Assembly: GCA_025933775.1 (NCBI GenBank)
Contig: JAICZH010000015.1
Coordinates: 1 to 45,762 of the forward strand
Reading direction: 5' to 3'
DNA: 45,762 nucleotides
Origin: Chitinophagaceae bacterium
GTDB lineage: Bacteria > Bacteroidota > Bacteroidia > Chitinophagales > Chitinophagaceae
Made by a program: the position numbers and the translations under genes. Below the pieces are notes generated by a model, which did not search any database, had not been told where the DNA came from, and worked only from the letters and a program-made list of their open reading frames with translations. The first letter of the stretch is position 1. Each line of letters opens with the position of its first letter. Of this stretch, positions 1-9,011 are shown one piece after another.

Positions 1-68
1 GAATTATTATTAACTTACAAAAAGGATCGTAAACGGTTTAAACATTTATAAAAAATTATTTCGCTTTT

Positions 69-2702
69 ATGAAGATTATAGATATAAAAATTTTACGCGG
101 TCCCAATTATTGGAGTATCAGAAGAACAAAACTGATACAAATGAAAATTGATTTAGAAGAGATGGAACAAGTGCCTACCAATAAACTGCCCGGCTTTAAA
201 GAAAAACTTGAAAAATTATTACCTTCTCTTTATATACACCGATGCAGCGAAGGTGTGCCCGGTGGTTTTTTATCAAGGGTAAAAGAAGGAACCTGGATGG
301 GACATGTTATTGAGCACGTAGCGCTCGAGCTGCAAACGCTTGCAGGAATGGATATGGGTTTTGGGCGAACAAGAACCACAGGAAAGCATGGCGAATATTT
401 TATTGTATTCGATTATATGGAAGAAGATGCCGGTGTGTTTGCAGCAAAATCTGCATTCAGATTAGTGCAATCTTTAATTGATAATTCGCCTTATAACCTT
501 GAAGAAGAAGTGCAGCAAATGCGCATCATAAGAGAAGATACAAGGCTGGGCCCATCAACCGGAAGTATTGTAGAAGAAGCAGAAAAAAGAGGCATTCCTT
601 ACATTCGATTAAACCAGCAAAGCCTTGTGCAGCTTGGTTATGGCGTACATCAAAAAAGAATCAGGGCAACGGTTGCCAGCACTACATCCAACATTGCTGT
701 GGATATTGCAGGCGATAAAGAAGAAACAAAAAATTTACTTAGCGCAGCAGAAGTTCCGGTACCAAAAGGAATTATTTTGTATGCTGATGAAACAGTGCAA
801 CGTGCCATAGATGCTGTTGGTTTTCCATTTGTAATAAAACCTGTAAATGGAAATCATGGAAAGGGAGCAACCACAAATATTACCACCCCCGAGCAGGCAG
901 AAAAAGCCTTGGACGCTGCAAGAAAATATGGTCGCAGCGTTATCTGCGAAAAATATATCACCGGTTTCGATTTTAGAATTTTGGTTATTAATTTCAAATT
1001 TATTTGCGCAGCGCTTCGCACACCCGCTTCCGTGAAGGGTGATGGAGAACATACGATTGAATGGCTTATTAATGAAACCAATAAAGATCCGCGGCGCGGA
1101 TATGGACATGAAAAAGTTTTAACCCAAATTAAAATTGATGGGTTTACCCAAAAAATTTTAGATGAAAAAGGTTATAATTTGCAAACTATTCCTGCAAAAG
1201 ATGAGCTTGTTTTAGTAAAGCCTACGGCAAATTTATCTACCGGAGGCACATCAACAGATGTAACCGATGAAGTGCATCCTGCAAATATTTTTTTAGCAGA
1301 GCGCATTGCAAAAATTATTGGCTTGGATATTTGTGGAATTGATATTATGGCGTGCAATCTTAAAACGCCATTAACTGAAAATAGCGGTGCAGTGCTGGAA
1401 GTAAATGCTGCACCGGGTTTTCGTATGCATGTGGAACCATCAGAAGGCATTGCACGAAATGCCGCAGAGCCGGTTGTTGAAATGCTTTATCCAAGAGGAT
1501 CCGACGGAAGAATACCCATTATTGCAATAACAGGAACCAATGGTAAAACAACTACAAGCAGATTAACTGCCCATATTTGCAAAACAGCAGGATATAAAGT
1601 TGGATTCACCACTTCTGATGGTGTTTACATTCAAAATGAATTAATGATGAAGGGAGATTGCACCGGCCCTAAAAGCGCTGAATTTGTTTTAAAAGATCCA
1701 ACGGTTGATTTTGCTGTTTTAGAATGTGCGAGAGGTGGTATTTTAAAAAACGGTCTTGCTTTTAGAAATTGCAACATAGCGATTGTAACCAATGTAACTG
1801 CCGACCATATTGGACTTGGAGGGATTGAAACCGTGGAGCAAATGGCTAAAGTAAAACAGGTTTTGCCGGAAACAGTTTTCCGCAATGGCTTTGCAATTTT
1901 AAATGCCGATGATGATTTGGTTTATGCTATGAAAAAAGATCTTGATTGCAACATTGCATTATTTAGTATGGATGAAAACAACAAACGTATAAAAAGGCAT
2001 TGCAGCAAAGGAGGCATTGCAGCAGTTTATGAAAATGATTATGTAACCATCATGAAAGGTAATTGGAAAATACGTGTAGAAAAAGTTTCGGAAATACCCA
2101 TAACTTTTAATGGTAAGGCAACCCATAATATTATGAATACACTGCCCTCGGTTCTTGCTTGTTATCTTTTCAAAAATATAAAAGTGGAAGATATACGGCA
2201 GGCGTTGCATACATTTATTCCATCGGTAATGCAAACGCCCGGAAGGCTTAATGTTTTTCAATTTAAAAATTTTCAATTCATTGCCGACTTTGCACATAAC
2301 CCTGCAGGGTTAACTCTTTTGTGCGATTTTATAAACCGGCTAGATAGCACTTATAAAGTTGGTATCATTAGTGGCACCGGCGATAGGAGAGATGATGACA
2401 TTCGCGAAATAGGAAGAATCTCCGCCAGAAATTTTGATGAAATAATTATAAGGCAAGATAAACATTTGCGAGGGCGCACCGCAGAAGAGATCATAAATTT
2501 ATTGGTAGAAGGCATTAATGAAACTAAGCCCAAAGATATTCCTGTCATCATTTTAAAAAAAGAAAGTGAAGCCATTCAATATGCCTATGATAATGCAAAG
2601 CCCGGTTCCATCGTTACCATCATGTGCGATGTGGTTCCTGATGCATTGGCTTACATAAAAAATTTGAAAGAAGAAGAAGATAAGGAATCCAGCGCTGTTT
2701 AA
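69..2702 (+). CDS. cphA: Cyanophycin synthetase
   Basis: This cytoplasmic ligase makes cyanophycin (multi-L-arginyl-poly-L-aspartate), a nitrogen reserve, by ATP-dependent addition of Asp and Arg. The 877-residue length is normal for the family. An N-terminal domain (about 1-160) precedes an ATP-grasp domain (about 200-470) with a nucleotide-binding segment VIKPVNGNHGKG near residues 255-266. A Mur-ligase-like domain follows, with P-loop TGTNGKTTT and its lysine at residue 493; the C-terminal part carries the Mur-ligase-type FIADFAHNPAG. No cyanophycinase gene lies within the window, but only 68 bases upstream are visible, so a partner could sit just outside. The 80-nt gap to rplY contains a separate promoter-like box. 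The domain order makes another Mur ligase unlikely. Confidence 0.93.
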   Translation: MKIIDIKILRGPNYWSIRRTKLIQMKIDLEEMEQVPTNKLPGFKEKLEKLLPSLYIHRCSEGVPGGFLSRVKEGTWMGHVIEHVALELQTLAGMDMGFGRTRTTGKHGEYFIVFDYMEEDAGVFAAKSAFRLVQSLIDNSPYNLEEEVQQMRIIREDTRLGPSTGSIVEEAEKRGIPYIRLNQQSLVQLGYGVHQKRIRATVASTTSNIAVDIAGDKEETKNLLSAAEVPVPKGIILYADETVQRAIDAVGFPFVIKPVNGNHGKGATTNITTPEQAEKALDAARKYGRSVICEKYITGFDFRILVINFKFICAALRTPASVKGDGEHTIEWLINETNKDPRRGYGHEKVLTQIKIDGFTQKILDEKGYNLQTIPAKDELVLVKPTANLSTGGTSTDVTDEVHPANIFLAERIAKIIGLDICGIDIMACNLKTPLTENSGAVLEVNAAPGFRMHVEPSEGIARNAAEPVVEMLYPRGSDGRIPIIAITGTNGKTTTSRLTAHICKTAGYKVGFTTSDGVYIQNELMMKGDCTGPKSAEFVLKDPTVDFAVLECARGGILKNGLAFRNCNIAIVTNVTADHIGLGGIETVEQMAKVKQVLPETVFRNGFAILNADDDLVYAMKKDLDCNIALFSMDENNKRIKRHCSKGGIAAVYENDYVTIMKGNWKIRVEKVSEIPITFNGKATHNIMNTLPSVLACYLFKNIKVEDIRQALHTFIPSVMQTPGRLNVFQFKNFQFIADFAHNPAGLTLLCDFINRLDSTYKVGIISGTGDRRDDDIREIGRISARNFDEIIIRQDKHLRGRTAEEIINLLVEGINETKPKDIPVIILKKESEAIQYAYDNAKPGSIVTIMCDVVPDALAYIKNLKEEEDKESSAV

Positions 2703-2754
2703 TATCTCTCTTAGCTCAATCAATAATATTCCGCACATTTTCAAATCAATTTCC

Positions 2755-2762
2755 TACCTTTG
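2755..2762 (+). promoter_or_regulatory. Predicted -7 box of rplY promoter
   Basis: TACCTTTG is a perfect match to the Bacteroidota -7 consensus TAnnTTTG and sits 20 nt before the rplY ATG. No clear TTTG -33 box is present at the expected distance, so this is a half-supported promoter. Confidence 0.5.
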
Positions 2763-2782
2763 CGCCTCAAAAAAAATTAATA

Positions 2783-3436
2783 ATGAAATCAATTACCATC
2801 GAAGGACAAATCAGGACCGAATTTGGCAAAGCAGCCACCCGCCAGCTTCGCTCTGAGGAAAAAGTGCCAGGTGTAATTTACGGAGGTGCAAAAGAAATTA
2901 ATTTTTCCGCTCCGGCAACCGCCTTCAAAGGCATTGTTTATACACCCGATTTTATGCTGGCCGAAGTAAAAGTGGATGGAGCATCTTATAAATGTGTATT
3001 AAAAGATTTACAGTTTGATAAGGTAAGTGACCAACTTATTCATGTAGATTTTCTTGAATTGGTCGGCGATAAAAAAGTTACTGTTTCTATTCCTCTTAAA
3101 TTTTCTGGAATACCGGCAGGTGTAAAGGAAGGCGGCAAACTCACTGTAAAAATGAAAGCTTTAAAAGTAAAAACCATTCCTGAAAATTTGCTTGAGCATA
3201 TTGATGTAGATATTACCGAACTTAAATTAAATGAAAATATTCGGGTACAGGATGTAAAAGCAAAGAATATGGAAATCTTAAATTCTCCGCGTATTCCTAT
3301 TGCTTCCGTTGCAATGACAAGACAATTAAAACAGGAAGAAGCTACAGTTACTAAAGAAGCGCCGACAGCTTCCGATGCTGCGAAAGCCGCACCAGAAGCC
3401 AAGCCCGAGGCTGCTGCTCCTGCAAAGAAAAAATAA
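2783..3436 (+). CDS. rplY: 50S ribosomal protein L25 (CTC family)
   Basis: This is the 5S rRNA-binding protein of the large subunit in its long (TL5/CTC) form. Residues about 1-90 are the L25 beta-barrel, starting with IEGQIRTEFGKAATRQLRSE and including VPGVIYGG; residues about 95-180 are the C-terminal CTC domain. The last 35 residues are a low-complexity Ala/Pro/Lys/Glu tail ending in three lysines, a common kind of ribosomal extension in this phylum. The 217-residue length is typical. It has its own promoter-like box and a terminator-like hairpin just downstream, so it is probably monocistronic. Confidence 0.95.
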   Translation: MKSITIEGQIRTEFGKAATRQLRSEEKVPGVIYGGAKEINFSAPATAFKGIVYTPDFMLAEVKVDGASYKCVLKDLQFDKVSDQLIHVDFLELVGDKKVTVSIPLKFSGIPAGVKEGGKLTVKMKALKVKTIPENLLEHIDVDITELKLNENIRVQDVKAKNMEILNSPRIPIASVAMTRQLKQEEATVTKEAPTASDAAKAAPEAKPEAAAPAKKK

Positions 3437-3443
3437 TCTTTTT

Positions 3444-3475
3444 AAAAAATGCCTCTTTTGAATGAGTATTTTTTA
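3444..3475 (+). terminator. Possible rplY terminator
   Basis: An imperfect hairpin pairs AAAAAAT..CTC with GAG.ATTTTTT across an eight-base loop and ends in a T-run, just after the rplY stop. The stem is AT-rich and interrupted, so confidence is moderate. Confidence 0.4.
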
Positions 3476-3501
3476 AAAATTCTTCGGCTTTTATTATAAA
3501 A

Positions 3502-3528
3502 GCAAACTATAAAGTTTGCGTACATTTG
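3502..3528 (+). promoter_or_regulatory. yidC promoter -7 box with adjacent dyad
   Basis: TACATTTG at 3521-3528 matches the Bacteroidota -7 consensus. Immediately upstream lies a perfect 7-bp inverted repeat, GCAAACT and AGTTTGC, around a 4-nt loop (3502-3519), in the spacer between the -33 and -7 positions. The dyad could be an operator or a chance hairpin. Confidence 0.45.
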
Positions 3529-3569
3529 CCAACTTCAAAAAGACTTCTTTTTTGAAATAATTTTTTATT

Positions 3570-5426
3570 ATGGGAATGGATAGAAATACAATTATTGGGT
3601 TTGTGTTGTTAGCAATTTTATTCTTTGGATATTTTTATTATAACAGTCGCGGTAAAGAAGCTTATGAAAAACAACAACAGCATATTAATGATTCACTCGC
3701 CAGGCTAAAACCTCCTATTGATACATCGAAAAGTACTGCAAAAATTACAGATACTACTTCTACGAAACACAATTCTGCTGCAACAAACATTCAACAGGAT
3801 ACTTCTGGTAAAGAACAATTTTTTACCCTTGAAAATAAAGTTCTTAAAATTACATTCACCAATAAAGGAGGACAGCCGCAAAAAATAGAACTGAAAGATT
3901 TTAAAACTTTCGATGGTAAACCGCTTATACTTCAGGATGGAAATTTTAATAATATTTCTTATGCAATAAATACCGGCAATAATCAAACTGCTCAAACATC
4001 GGATTTGCTTTTTACATCAGCAGGGCCACAAAAAAGCCTTGATGGAAAAGATATGCTCAACTTTAGTGTTCAATCGAAAGGCGGACAAAAAATAGAACAT
4101 CAATATATTTTAGGCCCTAATGATTATATGATGGCCTTCAATATTATAATGCAGGGGGCTGATAAATTAATTACGCAAAACACGCTTAACCTTACCTGGC
4201 AATCGAAAGCTAAAAAACAGGAAAAAGATATTGAATGGGAAACACAGCAATCACACATAGATTATGTTGAAAACGGTGAATATGATTTTGAACATCTTTC
4301 AACAGGAAAGACTGATGAAAAAAAACTCGATAAACCGGTTGATTGGGTTGCACTAAAACAACAATTTTTCGCCAGCTCAATTGTTGCAAAAGATAAATTT
4401 GAAAACGCTGATTTAAAATGGGAAGTGCCTGCTGACACCAGCTTACACGTTATTGCCAGGCTTACGGCCAACATGCAATTGAAAGTTCCGCAAAAGCAGG
4501 ATGTATTAATTCCTTTACAAATTTTTTATGGCCCTGGCGATTATAAAATTCTTAAATCTTATGGCAACCAAATGTATAATATGGTTCCGCTCGGCAGTGG
4601 CATTTTTGCTTTTGTAAAATATATTACGAGAGGTTTTATTATGCCTGTGTTTAATTTTTTAAGCAGTAAAATAGCCAGCTTCGGGCTTATCATTGCATTG
4701 CTCACTATTGTTATCAGGTTGCTCATTTCACCGCTTACTTATCAAAGTTATTTAAGTGGTGCAAAAATGAAATTGCTAAAACCGGAGATTGATTCTTTAA
4801 AAACAAAATATGGAGATGATAAGCAGGCATTTGGTATGGAACAAATGAAACTGTTTCGCAGCGCCGGTGTAAATCCGCTTGGAGGCTGTATTCCAGCTTT
4901 ACTGCAGATTCCTATCTTTTTTGGTTTATATTATTTTTTTAATTCCAGTATTGCTTTGCGGGGGCAAAGTTTTTTGTGGGCTAAAGATTTATCCACTTAT
5001 GATTCAATCTATCATATTCCTTTCAATATTCCATTCTATGGCGACCATGTAAGTTTATTTACCATTACAGCCGCCATAACCAGTATGCTAATTTCTATTT
5101 ATGGAATGAGCAATATGCAGGATAACAGTAACCCGGTAATGAAATATCTTCCATATATTTATCCGGTTTTTATGATTGGGTTTTTCAACAGGATGCCGGC
5201 TGCGCTTACCTGGTATTATACTGTTTCCAATGCCATCACATTGCTTATCCAGTTTGTAATACAGAAATATATAATTGATCATGAAAAAATTCTTGCCAAA
5301 TTACATGAAAACAAAAAGAAACCTGTGGCCCAAAATAAATGGCAGGAAAAAATAGCCGCCATGCAGGAAAGCAATAAAAAATTGCAGCAGATGCAACAGA
5401 AAAAAAAGGCGCCGCAAAAAAAATAA
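3570..5426 (+). CDS. yidC: Membrane protein insertase YidC
   Basis: YidC inserts and folds inner-membrane proteins with or without SecYEG. The 618-residue product has the Gram-negative layout. One N-terminal membrane segment (about residues 8-25) is followed by a low-complexity linker and a large periplasmic beta-sandwich domain (to about 345), then the conserved five-helix core. The core contains the groove arginine (R383 in IVIRLLISPL), NPLGGCIPALLQIPIFFGLYYFF and a late YPVFMIGFFNRMPAALTWYY segment. The tail is rich in Lys and Gln, as expected for a ribosome-contacting C-terminus. An ATG two codons in (3576) is an equally possible start. It appears to have its own promoter. Confidence 0.96.
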   Translation: MGMDRNTIIGFVLLAILFFGYFYYNSRGKEAYEKQQQHINDSLARLKPPIDTSKSTAKITDTTSTKHNSAATNIQQDTSGKEQFFTLENKVLKITFTNKGGQPQKIELKDFKTFDGKPLILQDGNFNNISYAINTGNNQTAQTSDLLFTSAGPQKSLDGKDMLNFSVQSKGGQKIEHQYILGPNDYMMAFNIIMQGADKLITQNTLNLTWQSKAKKQEKDIEWETQQSHIDYVENGEYDFEHLSTGKTDEKKLDKPVDWVALKQQFFASSIVAKDKFENADLKWEVPADTSLHVIARLTANMQLKVPQKQDVLIPLQIFYGPGDYKILKSYGNQMYNMVPLGSGIFAFVKYITRGFIMPVFNFLSSKIASFGLIIALLTIVIRLLISPLTYQSYLSGAKMKLLKPEIDSLKTKYGDDKQAFGMEQMKLFRSAGVNPLGGCIPALLQIPIFFGLYYFFNSSIALRGQSFLWAKDLSTYDSIYHIPFNIPFYGDHVSLFTITAAITSMLISIYGMSNMQDNSNPVMKYLPYIYPVFMIGFFNRMPAALTWYYTVSNAITLLIQFVIQKYIIDHEKILAKLHENKKKPVAQNKWQEKIAAMQESNKKLQQMQQKKKAPQKK

Positions 5427-5493
5427 GGCTGCAACTTTTATAATAGTAATATAGTCTTTATGAGTAATTTAGCATAAAAGAATTAAGCTATTA

Positions 5494-6147
5494 ATGAAAA
5501 TTTATAAAACAATATTATTATCAATCTGCGTCTTCACTTCTTTAATTTCTTTTGCACAAAAAAATTTAACAGAAGGAAGCCTTGTATATAATATTTCTGT
5601 AGAAACAGGAAGCCCGCAGCCCAAGATGGCCGACATGCTTGACGGAGCTACCACCACTGTTTATTTAAAAGGTAATCAAAGCCGCAGCGAAATGATAAGC
5701 GGGCTGGGTAGTGAAGCCACTATTTATAACGCTTCCACCAAAAGCGGCGTGATTTTAAAAGATTACAGCGGACAAAAATTAATGATTACACTTACTCCAA
5801 AAGATTGGGAAAAAAATAATACCAAGTACGACGGCATTACTTTTGAAAACACCGGCGAAACTGCACAAATTGCCGGATTTAATTGCCAGAAAGCAATTGC
5901 TAAATTGAAAGACGGCTCTACCTTTACTGTTTATTATACCAAAGAGGTAACGGTTACCAATAAAGATTATGATTACCAGTTTAAAACGTTACCCGGCCTT
6001 GCTGTGCAATATGAAATGCAAAACGGTAAAATGAAATTTAAATTCACTTTGGCAAAAATAAATTATGGTCCCGTTCCTGCATCCAAATTTGAAATACCAA
6101 AATCAGGTTACCGGGTGTTAACTTATGAAGAAGCAAAAAGTAAATAA
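5494..6147 (+). CDS. Exported GLPGLI-like protein
   Basis: A Sec signal peptide covers about residues 1-21, with cleavage after SFA. The mature part resembles the GLPGLI/DUF4412 group of Bacteroidota exported proteins: an early strand with SLVYNISVETGSPQP, a central FNCQKAIAKLKDGSTFTVYYT segment, and KTLPGLAVQYEM, which corresponds to the family's LPGL signature. The product is probably periplasmic or outer-membrane-associated. The biochemical function of these proteins is unknown and nothing in the neighbourhood defines it. It lies 67 nt after yidC, with no clear terminator between them. Confidence 0.75.
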   Translation: MKIYKTILLSICVFTSLISFAQKNLTEGSLVYNISVETGSPQPKMADMLDGATTTVYLKGNQSRSEMISGLGSEATIYNASTKSGVILKDYSGQKLMITLTPKDWEKNNTKYDGITFENTGETAQIAGFNCQKAIAKLKDGSTFTVYYTKEVTVTNKDYDYQFKTLPGLAVQYEMQNGKMKFKFTLAKINYGPVPASKFEIPKSGYRVLTYEEAKSK

Positions 6148-6197
6148 TATTTTCTGCTTTTTAATCTGTATTTATATCTCAAAGATTTTATCACAAA

Positions 6198-6226
6198 TAA
6201 AAAAACCTGCATGATTGCAGGTTTAT
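6198..6226 (-). terminator. Terminator of the minus-strand gene at 6251-6598
   Basis: A perfect 9-bp stem, AAACCTGCA and TGCAGGTTT around a 4-nt loop, is followed on the minus strand by a run of T residues. It lies 25 nt beyond the stop of the small minus-strand gene. On the plus strand it could also stop readthrough from the GLPGLI-like gene, but it has no T-run in that direction. Confidence 0.75.
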
Positions 6227-6250
6227 AAAAAAATTCATCTAAAATTATAA

Positions 6251-6598
6251 TTATTTTTTTGACCTTATCACCAATTTATAACCATCTTGTGGAGTATATT
6301 CAGGGATAAAAACTTTTTGTTTATACGGCAATATATAAATTGTATTTCCTTTTTTGTAAGAAATAAAAGCATCAGAAACCATGCTGTTTCCAATTTGCTC
6401 ATTATTCATAAAAAAACTTCCTTTGTAAACCATGCCCGATTTGAGATTGAAAGCAACTGAGTTTTTTAAAGTTCCTTTAGTTGCAATATTCAACTGAGTT
6501 TTATTTTTTTTCACAAAGCCACCGCGATCGGCTAATGCTATACAGTAAAGCCCTAAAAAAAACAATATAACAAAACCTATTTTTGAATGCTTGTTCAC
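6251..6598 (-). CDS. Small exported protein of unknown function
   Basis: The family is not recognised. The 115-residue product begins with a signal peptide or signal anchor (about residues 7-23, ending ALADRGG). A lysine-rich segment and short beta-like stretches follow (VAFNLKSGMVYKGSFF, NTIYILPYKQKVFIPEYTP). There are no Cys residues apart from one in the signal region, and no catalytic motif is visible. It stands alone between convergent and divergent neighbours, with a strong terminator behind it. An intact frame, a plausible signal peptide and a dedicated terminator support a real gene. Confidence 0.65.
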   Translation of the reverse strand: MNKHSKIGFVILFFLGLYCIALADRGGFVKKNKTQLNIATKGTLKNSVAFNLKSGMVYKGSFFMNNEQIGNSMVSDAFISYKKGNTIYILPYKQKVFIPEYTPQDGYKLVIRSKK

Positions 6599-6737
6599 TT
6601 GATTAACTTTAATTGAATCTTAACAAAGTTACGAAAAATTTATAATAATATAAACCTTTCATCACTTTTTATTTTATATAAACGCAAAAATTATTCTTGT
6701 AGTGTGAATTTTAAAAAAAACTGTAATTTGGTGGTGT

Positions 6738-8168
6738 ATGAAAGAAAATCCCTACCGGCAAGACAGAGAAGAAATGAAAGAACTGCTGTTGCAGTATCAT
6801 AATTTCAAAACTGGTAAGAAATTTAATTTTTTAGAAGAAGAATCTTTTCAAAGAATAATTGAATACTTTGATGAAAATGATAACCTCAATGCTGCGATGG
6901 AGGCAGCCAATTATGCTGTAGAACAATTTCCCTATTCATCCGCACTTCATATAAAAAAAGCGGATATTTTTATTGCAGCGCACCGATATCGGGAAGCCCT
7001 TGTTATACTTGAAAAAGCTGAACTACTCGACAGTAATGATATAAATATTTTTATATTAAAAACTGAAGCACATCTTGCGCTTGACCACCAGGAAAAAGCC
7101 GCACAATTATTAGAAGAAGCTATTCATGTTTTTGAAGGAGAAGAAAAAATGGAATTGCTTTTCGAACTCGCAGATGTGTATGATGACTATGAAGAATTTG
7201 ATAAAGTGTTTAATTGTTTACAATTAATTTTGGAACAAGACCCAACAAATGAAGAAGCCTTGTATAAAATTTGTTTCTGGACAGATTATACCGGAAGAAA
7301 TGAAGAAAGCATAAAATTGCATCAAAAAATCATTGACGAATTTCCTTATTCACAACTCGCCTGGTTCAACCTGGGCGCTGCTTTTCAGGGATTAAAATTG
7401 TATGAAAAATCTATTGACGCTTATCAATATGCCATTGCCATTGATGAAAAATTTGATTATGCCTACCGTAACATTGGCGATGCATATTTGCGATTGCACA
7501 AGTATAAAGAAGCCATTGAAGCGTTGCAAAAAGTTTTGGAACTTTCCATGCCCGAAGAAGTTATTTATGAAGCCTTGGGACATTGTTATGATAAATTAAA
7601 AAATTACGCTCAGGCACGATTCAATTATCGTAAAGCATCTCATCTTAACGCAACGGATAGCCATTTGTACTTTAAAATTGCCGGAACCTACATGAATGAA
7701 GGGCATTGGGACAATGCGATAAAAAATTTAGAAATTGCCATGCGCATTAATAAATCATTGCCCGATCATCATTTAGCATTAGCAAAATGCTACATGCAGC
7801 TTGACAGAATTAAGGATGCCGTAATTCATTTTTCAACATTTATAAAAGCACGACCCAAAAATAATAATGGATGGAAAGAATTAATCAAATGCCTTTACGA
7901 TGCCGAATATTTTGAAGAAGCATTGGAACAAATTTACAATGCACAAAGAAATACAAACTTTAAACCGCTTTTTATTTTTTATAAATCTGCTGTATTATTT
8001 TCGCTCGGAAGATCGAAAGAAGGTCTTTTGCAGCTTGAGCTTGCTATGCAAAAATCTCCCTCATTAATTAAGCAATTTATACAATTAGATCCTTCTTTAT
8101 TGCAACACCAGTCAATTGTTGAATTAATTGCTTCCTATAAAAATAAAAATCCAAGGAAGAAAAAATAA
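6738..8168 (+). CDS. Tetratricopeptide-repeat protein
   Basis: A 476-residue cytoplasmic protein made almost entirely of TPR helices, starting near residue 40. Recognisable TPR units include AWFNLGAAFQGLKLYEKSIDAYQYAIAID and AYRNIGDAYLRLHKYKEAIEALQKVLEL, each shown here by fewer than 34 residues of the repeat. There is no signal peptide, membrane segment or enzymatic domain, and the C-terminus is basic. TPR arrays are protein-protein scaffolds; the partner cannot be deduced from the sequence or neighbours. It lies 69 nt before a well-formed promoter for the next genes, so it is probably transcribed alone. Confidence 0.85.
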   Translation: MKENPYRQDREEMKELLLQYHNFKTGKKFNFLEEESFQRIIEYFDENDNLNAAMEAANYAVEQFPYSSALHIKKADIFIAAHRYREALVILEKAELLDSNDINIFILKTEAHLALDHQEKAAQLLEEAIHVFEGEEKMELLFELADVYDDYEEFDKVFNCLQLILEQDPTNEEALYKICFWTDYTGRNEESIKLHQKIIDEFPYSQLAWFNLGAAFQGLKLYEKSIDAYQYAIAIDEKFDYAYRNIGDAYLRLHKYKEAIEALQKVLELSMPEEVIYEALGHCYDKLKNYAQARFNYRKASHLNATDSHLYFKIAGTYMNEGHWDNAIKNLEIAMRINKSLPDHHLALAKCYMQLDRIKDAVIHFSTFIKARPKNNNGWKELIKCLYDAEYFEEALEQIYNAQRNTNFKPLFIFYKSAVLFSLGRSKEGLLQLELAMQKSPSLIKQFIQLDPSLLQHQSIVELIASYKNKNPRKKK

Positions 8169-8184
8169 GAACATACTGCATCTT

Positions 8185-8215
8185 TTTTGAATATTTGTTT
8201 TACAAAACTATCTTT
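8185..8215 (+). promoter_or_regulatory. comA-aroE promoter
   Basis: TTTG at 8185-8188 and TATCTTTG at 8208-8215, separated by 19 nt, match both boxes of the Bacteroidota housekeeping promoter. The -7 box ends 22 nt before the comA start codon. Confidence 0.7.
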
Positions 8216-8237
8216 GCCGCTTCTCAAAAAATAAAAT

Positions 8238-9011
8238 ATGAATTTTAATCTTTCTCAAATTCCCCAAAGAGTGCCAAAGCCACGCAAGTATGGCCTAACA
8301 ATGGTGATGGACAAAGGACTTAGCGTTGAGGAAGCAAAAAATTTTTTGAGTGCTGCACATCCGCACATTGATATTTTGAAATTGGGTTTTGGAACTGCTT
8401 TCGTAACGCCGAATTTAAAAGCGAAAATTGATTTGTATCAATCTTTTGATATTCCTGTTTATTTTGGCGGTACCCTTTTCGAAGCATTTTTAATAAGAAA
8501 CCAGTTTAATGACTACATAAATCTTTGCAAAGAATTTGGGATAAAATATATGGAAGTAAGCGATGGATCGGTTACGATTCCTCATGCCGAAAAATGCGGC
8601 TACATTGAAAAACTTACCAAACATGGAACTGTATTAAGTGAAGTAGGAAGCAAAGATGCTGCTCATATCATCCCTCCTTATAAATGGATTGAACAAATGA
8701 AAGCAGAGCTGGAAGCCGGCGCCAGCTATGTAATTGCAGAAGCACGCGAAGCAGGCAATGTAGGCATCTACCGCGGCACCGGCGAAGTAAGAGAAGGTTT
8801 GGTGCAGGAAATACTTACTCAAATTCCGCAACAAAAAATTATTTGGGAAGCGCCGCAAAAAGCGCAGCAATTATATTTTCTTGAATTAATTGATTGCAAT
8901 GTAAATCTTGGAAACATAGCGCCCACCGAAGTGATTCCGCTCGAAGCCATGCGCATCGGATTGCGTGGCGATACTTTTCATTTATATCTTAATAAAGAAG
9001 AGGCGCAATGA
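8238..9011 (+). CDS. comA: Phosphosulfolactate synthase family protein (ComA-like)
   Basis: ComA adds sulfite to phosphoenolpyruvate to give (2R)-phospho-3-sulfolactate, the first step of the ComABC route to coenzyme M. The 257-residue product is a TIM-barrel protein with family-like blocks: DILKLGFGTAFV (about 46-57), PVYFGGTLFEAFL, GIKYMEVSDGSVTIP, VLSEVGSKD, YVIAEAREAGNVGIY and a final NLGNIAPTEVIPLEAMRIGLRGDT. A bacteroidete is not expected to make coenzyme M, so the product may feed sulfolactate, sulfopyruvate or cysteate chemistry; sulfonolipids of this phylum are one candidate sink. That is inference. The stop overlaps the aroE start, so the two are translated together. Confidence 0.8.
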   Translation: MNFNLSQIPQRVPKPRKYGLTMVMDKGLSVEEAKNFLSAAHPHIDILKLGFGTAFVTPNLKAKIDLYQSFDIPVYFGGTLFEAFLIRNQFNDYINLCKEFGIKYMEVSDGSVTIPHAEKCGYIEKLTKHGTVLSEVGSKDAAHIIPPYKWIEQMKAELEAGASYVIAEAREAGNVGIYRGTGEVREGLVQEILTQIPQQKIIWEAPQKAQQLYFLELIDCNVNLGNIAPTEVIPLEAMRIGLRGDTFHLYLNKEEAQ

